Assembly (NCBI GenBank): GCA_018660965.1
Contig: JABJJH010000151.1
Location: 1-22,855 of the forward strand
DNA from: Rhodospirillaceae bacterium
GTDB taxonomy: Bacteria > Pseudomonadota > Alphaproteobacteria > UBA8366 > GCA-2717185
Length of the DNA stretch: 22,855 nt
Direction: 5' to 3'
The notes beneath the pieces were generated by a model. That model searched no databases. It saw only the letters and a program-made list of their open reading frames with translations, and was not told the DNA's origin. The translations under genes were made by a program, and so were the position numbers. Numbering within the stretch: position 1 is the first letter of the stretch; the number at the start of each line of letters is the position of its first letter. Of the stretch, positions 14,034 through 21,577 are shown one piece after another.

Positions 14034-14840
14034 TTACGCGGTTTTACGTCCCCGCATCAGACCAAAACCCACCAGACCAAATCCAAACAAGGCCAGTGCG
14101 CTTGGTTCGGGAATACTGACCAACACTTGAATTTCTGTTTTTGCGACTTCTACGCCATTGCCGTCAAAAGCGGCCAGGGTGATGTCATAAAAGCCCCTTA
14201 CGGTTGGGTCATAGGTGAGCGTCGGGTGAACCTGGAAGAAGGAATGCCGCCACGATTGCTGCAGAACGTTATTATTAGCGATCAGGTCTGCGTATATGCC
14301 GGGCGCCGCCGCGAGTTCGGCGGGAGTGGGGGGATTGGAGAGTGGGACTTCCGCGCCGCCTCCATTCGCCGTTCCATTGTCACCGATACTATGGTCGTAA
14401 AACTCGATGACGTTCAAGGGCGCCGGATTTGACGCCGCGTTCGGCGTGATTGGGTCAAACGCCAAGAAATTGGTGCCCACGCCAGGGTCGAAATCGATTC
14501 CCAGCACATAGGTGAAATTGTCGATTTTGTTGCCGGTCGCATTGTCGGGATCGAAGTCGGTGTTAACGGTCCAATCAAAATTCCATTTTGGATTCGCTTC
14601 GGCGAGCGTGTAGCTGTAGCTCCCGTCACCATTACTGCGAATTAATCCACTGAATGGAATTTTCGCGCGCAGGCCTAACTCCACGCCGCCTTGGCGATTC
14701 ACGGTAAAGTTACCGTTCGCGTTGCCGCTTCCAAAAATTGCGTCGGGCGTGACGTTTTCGTTGAACAGAAGCGCGTTCGCAGAACCCACTGTTCCAAGCG
14801 CCGTCGCCAAGACAGCGGCGGCGATAAATTTTCGCACCAT
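14034..14840 (-). CDS. PEP-CTERM sorting-domain protein
   Basis: The 268-residue exported protein has a signal peptide at residues 1-23 (cleavage after SANA). The body is a beta-rich domain with many Gly/Asn/Asp and no Cys. The C-terminus is a canonical exosortase signal: P244-E-P246, a hydrophobic helix (ALFGFGLVGFGLM) and the basic end RGRK. PEP-CTERM proteins are processed by EpsH/XrtA-type exosortases and go to the surface or the extracellular polysaccharide; no exosortase is in this window. AGGGGGA lies 8 nt before the ATG, and a sigma-54 promoter lies about 60-75 bp upstream of the start. The domain function is unknown. Confidence 0.9.
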   Translation of the reverse strand: MVRKFIAAAVLATALGTVGSANALLFNENVTPDAIFGSGNANGNFTVNRQGGVELGLRAKIPFSGLIRSNGDGSYSYTLAEANPKWNFDWTVNTDFDPDNATGNKIDNFTYVLGIDFDPGVGTNFLAFDPITPNAASNPAPLNVIEFYDHSIGDNGTANGGGAEVPLSNPPTPAELAAAPGIYADLIANNNVLQQSWRHSFFQVHPTLTYDPTVRGFYDITLAAFDGNGVEVAKTEIQVLVSIPEPSALALFGFGLVGFGLMRGRKTA

Positions 14841-15263
14841 GTCGTGTATCCCCCTGAATTAAGTTTGAGTCCCGATTCGTCCTGTCTTGGCATTATTACA
14901 AGCAATAATTGTGCCTATTTATAATATCTTGATAAATAAAGATAAATTTATGACGCCTGAAATATTTGAGCGGAAGTGTAAGAAATGCCGACGCGGCGGC
15001 GCTTGGAAGTTTGATTCTTACCGTTAATTAACAAAGTGTTAACAAGGTATTACGGTAGTTCAACCAGATGGTTGGCCAGGTGTAAATATTTTTTACAACT
15101 TTACAGGGGGTAAGGCTGAAATTGAGGTGGAAAGCTCGAGGCCGGTCCCAAGTCCCGGTGGGTTTTGTCGTGCGCTTTGGCGAATATCCGGGTAACCTTT
15201 ATTCATAAAATTGAATCCATGAATGGACGGACCGTGCATTTATTCTTGGTCCAGGGCGCCCCC
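14841..15263. promoter_or_regulatory. divergent control region with possible activator sites
   Basis: No gene is seen. Besides the sigma-54 promoter it contains GTTAATTAAC (15023-15032), TGTTAACA (15037-15044), CAACCA-ga-TGGTTG (15061-15074), and TGTAAA-n5-TTTACA (15081-15097) followed by another TTTACA (15100-15105). These lie about 130-215 bp upstream of the expected sigma-54 start, the usual distance for enhancer-binding proteins. They could equally serve the divergent diguanylate cyclase gene. Confidence 0.5.
14900..14917 (-). promoter_or_regulatory. sigma-54 (-24/-12) promoter of the PEP-CTERM gene
   Basis: On the minus strand the sequence reads TAGGCACaattaTTGCTT. The -24 GG and -12 GC are separated by exactly 10 bases, as in the consensus TGGCAC-N5-TTGC; only the first G of the -24 box differs (A). 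The expected start near 14890 leaves a leader of about 50 nt containing the ribosome site. Sigma-54 control through PrsK/PrsR is known for several PEP-CTERM systems. Confidence 0.75.
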
Positions 15264-16715
15264 GTGAAATTTATTGATATTTTCAGGATCATTCGAGCAG
15301 CGGCGATTTTGTTCGCTTGGTTGTTGTCCGCGACGATTAACGCCACGGTCTCCAACGCGGCGGCGCTCGAAAAGATATCGATCGCGTATTGCATCGACTG
15401 TGTTCCCTTTCATTTTCAAAACAAGGATGGCCAGCCGGACGGCATGATTATCGACATCTGGCGTCGATGGTCCGCGCGCACCGGAACGGAGATAGAATTC
15501 AAGGCGGCGCCCTGGACCGAGACGTTGCGCCTTGTCGGCGATGGCGAGGTCGATGCGCATGCCGGGTTATTTTATAGCGACAAGAGAGCCGTATACCTTG
15601 AATACGGCGCCGACCTGACGGAAACTGAAACGCATTTTTTCCACGATAAAAAATTACCCCCCATCAGGGATATAAAAGGGCTCGCCCCCTACAAGGTCGG
15701 CGTTCTGGATAGGGATTTTGTCGAAGGTTTTCTAAAGGAAAAGCTCCCATACGGCACGGTCGTCAGTTTTCGGAGTTACGAGGACATCATGAAGGCGCTG
15801 GTCGCGGGACGTCTTCAGGTTTTCGCCGCCGACACCCCGACGGGCATCACCCATCTACAACGATCCGAACTGGGGTTCGCCTATACCTATCCCGTCGACA
15901 AACCCCTCTATCGCAACAAATGGCTTGTCGCCAGCGCTCGGGGCAATACCCAGCTCATCAAGAAAATTGACGCTGGCATGGCGCTTGTAACTTCGGACGA
16001 ACGGCGCGAAATTTCGAAGAAATGGACGGCTCTGGGCGCGACTGAATTCGTTCTAAGCAAGACGGTGATCGCGTGGCTCGTTATCGCGCTGATGGTCGTC
16101 GTTTTCGCTGGGATACTGTTATGGAATTACGCCCTCCAGCGGCGCATCAAAGAGCGAACCGAGGCGTTGGAAGCGGCGAACGAGAAACTGGAATCGCTGA
16201 GTTACAGCGATAGTCTTACCCAGATCGCCAACCGACGCCAGTTCGACGACGTTCTGAACAAGGAGTGTCAACGCGCGGAACGCAACAAGTCGCCGCTCTC
16301 GATTATTGTGATGGACGTCGATTTTTTTAAACGTTTCAACGACAATTACGGTCACGCGGCAGGTGACGAATGCCTCAAGAGCGTGGCGATGGCGTTGTGC
16401 GATTGTCTGGCCCGTCCGACCGACCTTGTCGCGCGATACGGTGGCGAGGAGTTCGTTTGTCTATTGCCGGAAACGAACGGCGAAGGCGCGCGCAAAATCG
16501 CCGAGCAGTTTCTCGAGGCCATCCGAATGTTGCGTATTCCCCATGAACACTCCGCCGCCGCCGATGTTGTGACCATAAGTATCGGGTGCCTGAGCGTCGA
16601 ACATGGCCGCGACCTGTCGCCGGATCGACTCGTCGATGAGGCGGACAGGCTTATGTATCAATCGAAGCAGGGTGGCCGTAATCGGATTACGGTGGAGACG
16701 CGCGTCGCTGAATAG
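15264..16715 (+). CDS. membrane diguanylate cyclase with periplasmic solute-binding (SBP_bac_3) domain
   Basis: A 483-residue protein from GTG 15264. This start gives a normal signal sequence (RAAAILFAWLLSATINATVS) ending near residue 34, and AGGG lies 7 nt upstream. TTG 15165 or ATG 15219 would add 33 or 15 residues. Domains: family-3 solute-binding domain at about 35-262 (PFHFQNKDGQPDGMIIDIW; GDGEVDAHAGLF), transmembrane helix about 268-288, short coiled linker, and GGDEF domain from about 315. The active site is RYGGEEF (GGEEF 393-397), and the inhibitory RxxD is present (RPTD 384-387). It should make c-di-GMP in response to a periplasmic ligand, perhaps an amino acid. It is divergent from the PEP-CTERM gene. 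The function is sound, the ligand unknown. Confidence 0.9.
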   Translation: MKFIDIFRIIRAAAILFAWLLSATINATVSNAAALEKISIAYCIDCVPFHFQNKDGQPDGMIIDIWRRWSARTGTEIEFKAAPWTETLRLVGDGEVDAHAGLFYSDKRAVYLEYGADLTETETHFFHDKKLPPIRDIKGLAPYKVGVLDRDFVEGFLKEKLPYGTVVSFRSYEDIMKALVAGRLQVFAADTPTGITHLQRSELGFAYTYPVDKPLYRNKWLVASARGNTQLIKKIDAGMALVTSDERREISKKWTALGATEFVLSKTVIAWLVIALMVVVFAGILLWNYALQRRIKERTEALEAANEKLESLSYSDSLTQIANRRQFDDVLNKECQRAERNKSPLSIIVMDVDFFKRFNDNYGHAAGDECLKSVAMALCDCLARPTDLVARYGGEEFVCLLPETNGEGARKIAEQFLEAIRMLRIPHEHSAAADVVTISIGCLSVEHGRDLSPDRLVDEADRLMYQSKQGGRNRITVETRVAE

Positions 16716-16724
16716 CGTTGGGTC

Positions 16725-16769
16725 GGATAGACTAACCCCGGATAGACTAACCCCGGATAGACTAACCCT
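16725..16769. repeat. three tandem 15-bp repeats
   Basis: The unit ggatagactaacccc occurs at 16725-16739, 16740-16754 and 16755-16769 (last base t in the third copy), starting 9 nt after the stop of the diguanylate cyclase gene. It lies in a 194-nt non-coding gap. No function is evident; it may be slippage-derived. Confidence 0.9.
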
Positions 16770-16862
16770 ATGAAAAATGGGGCGATAAGCCAACCTTTAC
16801 AGGCGCCCGCCGGGTCTCCTATGCTCGCAATTAGGGAAGACGTTTCAGTAAAATTTCTAAAT

Positions 16863-16887
16863 TTCCGCCGAGGCTATACCGGCGGAA
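16863..16887. terminator. hairpin between the cyclase and aldolase genes
   Basis: TTCCGCCG (16863-16870) and CGGCGGAA (16880-16887) form an 8-bp stem with a 9-nt loop. There is no clear U-run. It ends about 10 nt before the GGGGAGGA ribosome site of the aldolase gene, so it may be a weak terminator or a 5'-leader hairpin. Confidence 0.4.
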
Positions 16888-16909
16888 CCACCTTTGGGGA
16901 GGAAGTCGC

Positions 16910-17671
16910 ATGGCGCGTGAAATACCGGAAGACGAAATGAAGGTGCGGGTCGATTTGGCCGCCTGTTACCGCTTGATCGATCACTACGGCATGTCGGATT
17001 TATTGGGAACGCACATTTCCGCGCGCGTGCCGGGCAAGGACGATGAATTCCTGCTGAATCCCTACGGCGTTTATTTCGAGGAAATGACCGCGTCGGCCCT
17101 GCTGCGCATTAATATGGATGGCGAGGTTCTCGACGAGAGCAATTATTCGGTCAACGCGGCCGGATTTACCATTCACAGCGCCATTCTTGGCGGGCGTCCG
17201 GACGTCGATTGCGCCTTGCACACCCACACGGTGGCGGGCATGGCGGTGGGAGCCATGGAGGAAGGGTTGCTGCCGATGACGCAAACTTCCATGCAGTTTT
17301 ACAAACGCCTAGCCTATCACGATTACGAAGGCGGCGCCTCGCGCGAAGGCGCGGAAGCGGAATGCGCCCGCTTGCAGGAAGACCTTGGTCCCAAGGATAT
17401 GGCGATGGTTCTGCGCAATCACGGCTTGCTGACGTGCGGCGCGACGGTCGGCGACGCATTCCGCCGCATGAAAAAGCTGGAACATGCCTGCGAAGTGCAA
17501 ATGCACGCCTGCGCCATGCGCGGCGAAGGACAGACCTTGCGATTGATCGACGAGGGCGTGCGCGAGGAAATTTATCAGGTCTACGAAAAGCGCGGCTCCG
17601 AGCAGGGCGACATGGGCTGGCCGGGTCTCCTGCGCCGTCTTGACCGCGAGGACCCGTCTTTTCGGCACTAG
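16910..17671 (+). CDS. class II aldolase/adducin family protein
   Basis: The 253-residue cytoplasmic zinc protein has the metal-binding set H104-x-H106 (ALHTHTVAG) and H171 (LRNHGLLTCG). It also has family blocks HYGMSDLLGTHISARVPG and FLLNPYGVYFEEMTAS, and the full domain length. Members split or epimerise small sugar phosphates, or have unknown roles in catabolic clusters. GGGGAGGAA lies just upstream of the ATG. The TAG stop at 17669-17671 forms the first bases of a twin-hairpin repeat, so the original 3' end may have been changed. It is followed by the SDR gene after the repeat. Confidence 0.9.
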   Translation: MAREIPEDEMKVRVDLAACYRLIDHYGMSDLLGTHISARVPGKDDEFLLNPYGVYFEEMTASALLRINMDGEVLDESNYSVNAAGFTIHSAILGGRPDVDCALHTHTVAGMAVGAMEEGLLPMTQTSMQFYKRLAYHDYEGGASREGAEAECARLQEDLGPKDMAMVLRNHGLLTCGATVGDAFRRMKKLEHACEVQMHACAMRGEGQTLRLIDEGVREEIYQVYEKRGSEQGDMGWPGLLRRLDREDPSFRH

Positions 17672-17800
17672 TGTGATGGTTCAGAAGTTGGTCTCATTAT
17701 ATGGGACGAAATGCAGGATCTGAATCACACGAGTTTCAATAAGTTGGTGTGCTGATTCACGAGAAATTCAATGGTATGAATTTCTCGATCAGGACACGAG
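17669..17800 (-). repeat. twin-hairpin repetitive element, copy 1
   Basis: The stretch begins at the TAG stop of the aldolase gene and holds two imperfect hairpins. Hairpin 1: GTGTGA/TCACAC plus TTCAGA/TCTGAA with a 3-nt bulge and inner GTCTCAT-tat-ATGGGAC (17671-17730). Hairpin 2: GTGTgCTGAT/ATCAGgACAC with a tca bulge and an exact 11-bp stem CGAGAAATTCA/TGAATTTCTCG (17747-17797). A linker containing AATAAGTT joins them. The reverse complement has the same layout as 21261-21381. It looks like a non-autonomous MITE or REP-type element; it may also act as a terminator. Confidence 0.75.
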
Positions 17801-17843
17801 CCGTGGTTCAATGCTAAATAAATTATCAGGGGAGGGGTTCACC

Positions 17844-18662
17844 ATGGATTTTGGTTTGAAGGGCAAGACCGCGATTGTCGGCGGCGGGTCGCGCGGCATT
17901 GGCAAGGCGATTGCACTGGGACTGGCGCGCGAAGGCGTTGATGTGGCGATTACGTCCCGGAACATGGAGTCGTTGTCGGAAACCGCGTCGGAAATTGCCG
18001 CGGAAACCGGACAGAAAGTCATTCCGTTGGCGTGCGACGTGACGGACCGGGCCGCCGTCGATCAGATGGTCGCAGACGCCATCGCGGCGCTGGGCGGGGC
18101 GAGCATCCTTGTGAACAGCGCGTCCTTGCCGGGCGGTTCGCCGGGGGCTGTGGGCAGCATCGACTCCATCATCGACGAAGAATTCCTGAGCGACTTCGAC
18201 ACCAAATATATGGGTGCGCTGCGCTGCGCCCGGGCCGTGATACCGCATATGCAAAAGGCGGGATGGGGCCGCATCATCAACATCAGCGGCACCAACGCGC
18301 GCACGCCGGGGAATTTGAGCGGTGGCGCCCGCAACGTTTCGTTGGTGCACTTCACGCGAACCCTGGCGCTGCAGTTCGGTCGCGACGGCATCACGGTGAA
18401 CTGCATTCATCCGGGCATGACGCGCACCGAACGGACGGTGGGCATGATGGCGGCGAAAGCGAAAAAGGAAGGCGGGACGGCGGAAGACGCCGAAAGCCGC
18501 ATTTTCGCCGCCGATGCGCCTGGTACGAATGCGCTGGGCCGCATGGTCGACGCGTCGGAAGTGGCGAATGTCGCGATATTCCTGGCGTCCGAACAGGCCT
18601 GCGCGATGACCGGGGAGTTGTTGAACCCGAATGGCGGCGCCGTCAAAGCCGTCTTTTATTAA
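17844..18662 (+). CDS. SDR family oxidoreductase lacking YxxxK
   Basis: A 272-residue short-chain dehydrogenase from the ATG at 17844, which has AGGGGAGGGG about 7-9 nt upstream; an in-frame ATG at 17811 lacks it. The cofactor motif is GGGSRGIG (residues 13-20), CDVTD is present, and Ser148 of INISGTNAR is at the catalytic Ser position. The catalytic Tyr and Lys are missing: aligning SLVHFTRTLA with the usual K-A-A-L-x-H-F-T puts G160 and N164 where Y and K should be. It may bind NAD(P) and a substrate without classical reduction chemistry, or use other residues. It ends 8 nt before the LLM gene, so both are co-transcribed. Confidence 0.85.
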   Translation: MDFGLKGKTAIVGGGSRGIGKAIALGLAREGVDVAITSRNMESLSETASEIAAETGQKVIPLACDVTDRAAVDQMVADAIAALGGASILVNSASLPGGSPGAVGSIDSIIDEEFLSDFDTKYMGALRCARAVIPHMQKAGWGRIINISGTNARTPGNLSGGARNVSLVHFTRTLALQFGRDGITVNCIHPGMTRTERTVGMMAAKAKKEGGTAEDAESRIFAADAPGTNALGRMVDASEVANVAIFLASEQACAMTGELLNPNGGAVKAVFY

Positions 18663-18670
18663 GGCGCGAC

Positions 18671-19699
18671 ATGCTTAAATCACCGGATATGCGAGTCGGG
18701 TTCGGGGTGACGTTGCTGCCCAACGCCCTGGACGAATTCCAATCCTGGTGCCGAACCGCGGAGGAAACGGGGTTCGACACCGTGGGCGTCGGGGATTCTC
18801 AATCCTTGTACCGTGAAGTGTTCATTACGTCCGCGTTGTGCGGTCAGGTCACCGAGCGGGTGAAGTTCGGGCCGCGCGTCATCAATCCCATGACTCGGCA
18901 TCCCGCGGTGGCGGCGTCGGGGGCGGCGACCTTGGCGGAACTGGCGCCGGGCCGCGCGATTCTTGGGATTGGCAGCGGCGACAGCGCGGTTCATAACGCG
19001 GGAATCCGCCCGGCGAATTTAGCCGAAATGCGGGGCTATGCGACGGCCCTGACGGGATTGATGAGGGACGGTTCGGCGGAATACCAGGGCGAGACGGCGA
19101 AGTTGACCTGGGGACCGGCGGACGTGCCGGTCTACATGGCGGCGTCGGGTCCCAAGACGCTTGAACTCGCCGGTGAAGTGGCCGACGGGGTAATTATTCA
19201 AACCGGGCTGTTGCCGGAAATCATCGAGGATTCGTTGAACCATGTGCGGCGCGGGGCGGAACGTGCGGGACGGGATTTCGACAAGATCGACAAAACCTGG
19301 TTTCCCTGGGTAAGCGTCGGCCCAAGCCGGGAGGCGGCTATTCACGCGATCAAGCATTCGATTGCGTCCGGCGCCAAGCATCTGGGCCGGTTCACCACGG
19401 CGGGTAAACACATTCCCAGCCAGTTTTTGGACAAGATCAGGGAGGCGAAGAAGCGTTATCGCTTCGACCAGCATCAACAACCCGAAAACGACAACGCGCG
19501 CCTGATTGAGGAATTGGGACTGGTGGATTATCTGGCCGACCGCTTCGCCATTGTTGGTACGGTCGAAGACTGCGCCGCCAAGATCGAAGCCGCGGCGGAG
19601 GCCGGGGCCGATCATTTCTGGATGAGCGTCCATTTCGACGATAAGGAACGCTTCATGCGCGAATGGTCCGAGACCGTCATGGCCAAGTTCAGACGATGA
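18671..19699 (+). CDS. LLM-class flavin-dependent oxidoreductase
   Basis: The 342-residue luciferase-like TIM barrel includes FDTVGVGDSQSLYREVF, VKFGPRVINPMTRHPAV, RAILGIGSGDSAVHNAG, VPVYMAASGPKTLELAGEVADGVI and a C-terminal IVGTVEDCAAKIEAAAEAGADHF, all typical blocks. Members use FMN or F420; no cofactor choice can be made here. The same frame stays open far upstream through the SDR gene, but the ATG at 18671, 8 nt after the SDR stop, marks the true start by homology, with AAGG before it. Its partner could be the SDR or the following dioxygenase. Confidence 0.9.
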   Translation: MLKSPDMRVGFGVTLLPNALDEFQSWCRTAEETGFDTVGVGDSQSLYREVFITSALCGQVTERVKFGPRVINPMTRHPAVAASGAATLAELAPGRAILGIGSGDSAVHNAGIRPANLAEMRGYATALTGLMRDGSAEYQGETAKLTWGPADVPVYMAASGPKTLELAGEVADGVIIQTGLLPEIIEDSLNHVRRGAERAGRDFDKIDKTWFPWVSVGPSREAAIHAIKHSIASGAKHLGRFTTAGKHIPSQFLDKIREAKKRYRFDQHQQPENDNARLIEELGLVDYLADRFAIVGTVEDCAAKIEAAAEAGADHFWMSVHFDDKERFMREWSETVMAKFRR

Positions 19700-19730
19700 A
19701 CGCCGCTATGAAATATGAGGATTCCCGTTG

Positions 19731-20588
19731 ATGATGTTCGACTATCGCCTGTTGCATCCAAGGTTTGGCGTGGAAGTGGTCGGCGCCGATTTGAGTCGGA
19801 CCATCGACGAGTCCGGATGCGCGGAAATTCTCGAAGCGTTTGAAACGCACTCGGTATTACTGTTTCGCGGCCCTATCCTTGACGATGAGCAGCAGCTTGC
19901 GTTCAGCCGATGGTTTGGCGAGGTGCAAGTCTCCTTCAGTGGCAACCAGTCGGGCGCGACGCTGTTTTCCCGGCAAAGCAATATCGATATGGAAACGGAT
20001 ACCCTGATGCCGCCGGACCACAGACAGATGAAGTATCAGGAAGGCAATCGGCTTTGGCATTCCGACAGTTCCTATCGTCCCTTGGGGTCAAAATGCTCCA
20101 TTCTGTCCGCGCACGAAACGCCGCCGTCTGGCGGCGACACCGCGTTCGTCAGCCTGCGCGCCGCCTGGGATGGTCTTTCGGACGATATGAAGCGCCGATG
20201 CGAGGGTCTGTCGGCGATGCATGCGCTCAGCTATTCACGCCATTTGACCGGGTTCTCTTTGACGCCTGAACAGGAAGCCGAGGCGCCGTCGGCATTGCAC
20301 CCGCTGGTCCGGGTGAACCCGGTGAATGGGCGCAAAAATCTTTTTATCGGTTCGCACGCGTCGCATATCGATGGATTGCCGGTTGATGAAGGCCGCCGGT
20401 TTCTGGGCGACCTGCTGGATCGTGCGACCGAACCGGCGGCGGTTTACGCACATGCGTGGCGCGACGGTGATGTCGTCGTCTGGGATAACCGGGCGGTGCT
20501 GCACCGCGCGACGCCGTTCGACGCCACGCGCCACCGGCGATTGATGCAGCGAACGACCATTGTCGGCGAGGCGGTTTTGACCTTGTGA
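19731..20588 (+). CDS. TauD/TfdA-family Fe(II)/2-oxoglutarate dioxygenase
   Basis: The 285-residue double-stranded beta-helix oxygenase has H110-x-D112 (LWHSDSSYRP) and distal H258 (WDNRAVLHRAT), with R270 or R274 (RHRRLMQRTTI) for 2-oxoglutarate. The N-terminus (HPRFGVEVVGADLSR) and HSVLLFRG are standard. It resembles TfdA-type ether- and arylalkanoate-cleaving enzymes as much as taurine dioxygenase, so the substrate is open. ATG 19731 is chosen, with GAGGA about 9 nt upstream; a TTG at 19728 is also in frame. It lies 31 nt after the LLM gene on the same strand. Confidence 0.9.
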   Translation: MMFDYRLLHPRFGVEVVGADLSRTIDESGCAEILEAFETHSVLLFRGPILDDEQQLAFSRWFGEVQVSFSGNQSGATLFSRQSNIDMETDTLMPPDHRQMKYQEGNRLWHSDSSYRPLGSKCSILSAHETPPSGGDTAFVSLRAAWDGLSDDMKRRCEGLSAMHALSYSRHLTGFSLTPEQEAEAPSALHPLVRVNPVNGRKNLFIGSHASHIDGLPVDEGRRFLGDLLDRATEPAAVYAHAWRDGDVVVWDNRAVLHRATPFDATRHRRLMQRTTIVGEAVLTL

Positions 20589-20651
20589 TCGCCGTATTTT
20601 CGACTATATGAAATTGTAGCTATTGTTGTGATTAAAGGGGGAGCGATTATT

Positions 20652-21263
20652 ATGACGACCATCGAGTTTTTTTACGATGTTTCAAGTCCTTGGACCTATT
20701 TCGCCTGTGACCGGATCGAGGCGTTTTGCGAACGCAACGGCGCCGAACTCGTCTGGAAGCCGTTCCTGGTTGGCGGGGTGTTCAACAAGGTGAACCCCAG
20801 CGTGTATCAACGCCGGGAAAACCCGGTGCCGCCGAAGGACGCGTATTACCAAAAAGACATGCAGGATTGGGCGCGCTATCAGGGGATCGAGATGATCAAG
20901 CCGAGCGTGTTTCCGCTAAACAGCGTCAAGGCGTTGCGCGGCGCCTTTGTCGCCATCGACGAAGGAACGGTCGGGGCCTATTCCCGCGCCTGTTTCGAAG
21001 CCTATTGGCGTGACGACAAGGATTTGTCCCAGGAAGATGTTCTGCGTGAGGTCGTGACGTCGGTTGGCATGGACGCCGACTCGTTCTTTGAACGGATCGC
21101 CGACGACGCGGTCAAGCGGCGTTTGTTTGAAACCACCGACGATATCATCGCCCGCGGTGGCTTTGGGTCGCCGACATTTTTTATCGACGGCGACGATATG
21201 TATTTCGGCAATGACCGGCTGGAACTCATGCAGGCGGCGATTGACCGCAAAAAATCCGCCTAG
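20652..21263 (+). CDS. DsbA-family / 2-hydroxychromene-2-carboxylate isomerase-like protein
   Basis: A 203-residue thioredoxin-fold protein from the ATG at 20652 (AGGGGGAG upstream). FFYDVSSPWTYFACDRI has Ser in place of the DsbA Cys pair, as in HCCA isomerase and kappa-class GST; S11/S12 is the likely glutathione-activating residue. An inserted helical domain follows (YQKDMQDWARYQGIEMI...), then the cis-Pro loop GGFGSPTFFIDGDDMYFG. It is probably a glutathione-dependent isomerase or transferase in aromatic or small-molecule catabolism. Its TAG stop coincides with the first bases of the second twin-hairpin element. Confidence 0.85.
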   Translation: MTTIEFFYDVSSPWTYFACDRIEAFCERNGAELVWKPFLVGGVFNKVNPSVYQRRENPVPPKDAYYQKDMQDWARYQGIEMIKPSVFPLNSVKALRGAFVAIDEGTVGAYSRACFEAYWRDDKDLSQEDVLREVVTSVGMDADSFFERIADDAVKRRLFETTDDIIARGGFGSPTFFIDGDDMYFGNDRLELMQAAIDRKKSA

Positions 21264-21381
21264 TGGTCTGATCGAAACGCTTGGTTCCCAAGCATTTCGT
21301 GAATCAGCCCACTAACTTATTAATCTGGTGGGGCAACTGATCGAACCGGATGGGAACCATCCGGTTCGGTTGCCCCACTAG
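21261..21381 (+). repeat. twin-hairpin repetitive element, copy 2 (more intact)
   Basis: Hairpin 1 (21261-21314): TAGTGG/CCACTA, CTGAT/ATCAG, then CGAAAcGCTTGG-ttc-CCAAGCaTTTCG with an unpaired tga. Hairpin 2 (21328-21378): exact 10-bp GTGGGGCAAC/GTTGCCCCAC, an unpaired tgat, and exact 12-bp CGAACCGGATGG-gaa-CCATCCGGTTCG. The linker has AACTTATT. With the preceding C, both outer ends read CTAG, which could be a 4-bp target duplication of the IS5-like CTAR type. The first TAG is the stop of the preceding gene. Same family as 17669-17800, opposite orientation. Confidence 0.8.
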
Positions 21382-21389
21382 CGAGACAT

Positions 21390-21446
21390 TAACAGGGCGT
21401 TAAACATTGGCGACTATGTTCGCCTACCCAGCGAAAATCCCTGTTA
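21390..21446. other. nested inverted repeats upstream of the response regulator
   Basis: TAACAGGG (21390-21397) pairs with CCCTGTTA (21439-21446), enclosing a second stem GGCGA-ctatgt-TCGCC (21409-21424). It is unlike the twin-hairpin family. It could be a leader structure or an operator. The remaining bases up to 21577 show no gene. Confidence 0.5.
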
Positions 21447-21577
21447 GGGGGCCGTTGCGGGTTGGCGCACAGGGCATGTTTTTTTGGGTTTCTATCGCCT
21501 GCGTGGTGTCATTGATGCTGTCCTGCACAGAATTGGACTACCAAATCGGGACAATTTTGAATAGGTGTTTTTGAGAC

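Noticed and set aside
16461..16793. Minus-strand ORF with repeated SLSGV units
   Set aside because: The repeats come from the 15-bp tandem repeat and the rest lies antisense to the GGDEF domain.
18032..18670. A long open frame running through the SDR gene into the LLM gene, which could suggest a 555-residue fusion
   Set aside because: The upstream part is a GC-rich shadow frame rich in Arg/Gly with no homology, and the SDR in the other frame is clearly coding. The LLM protein begins at 18671.
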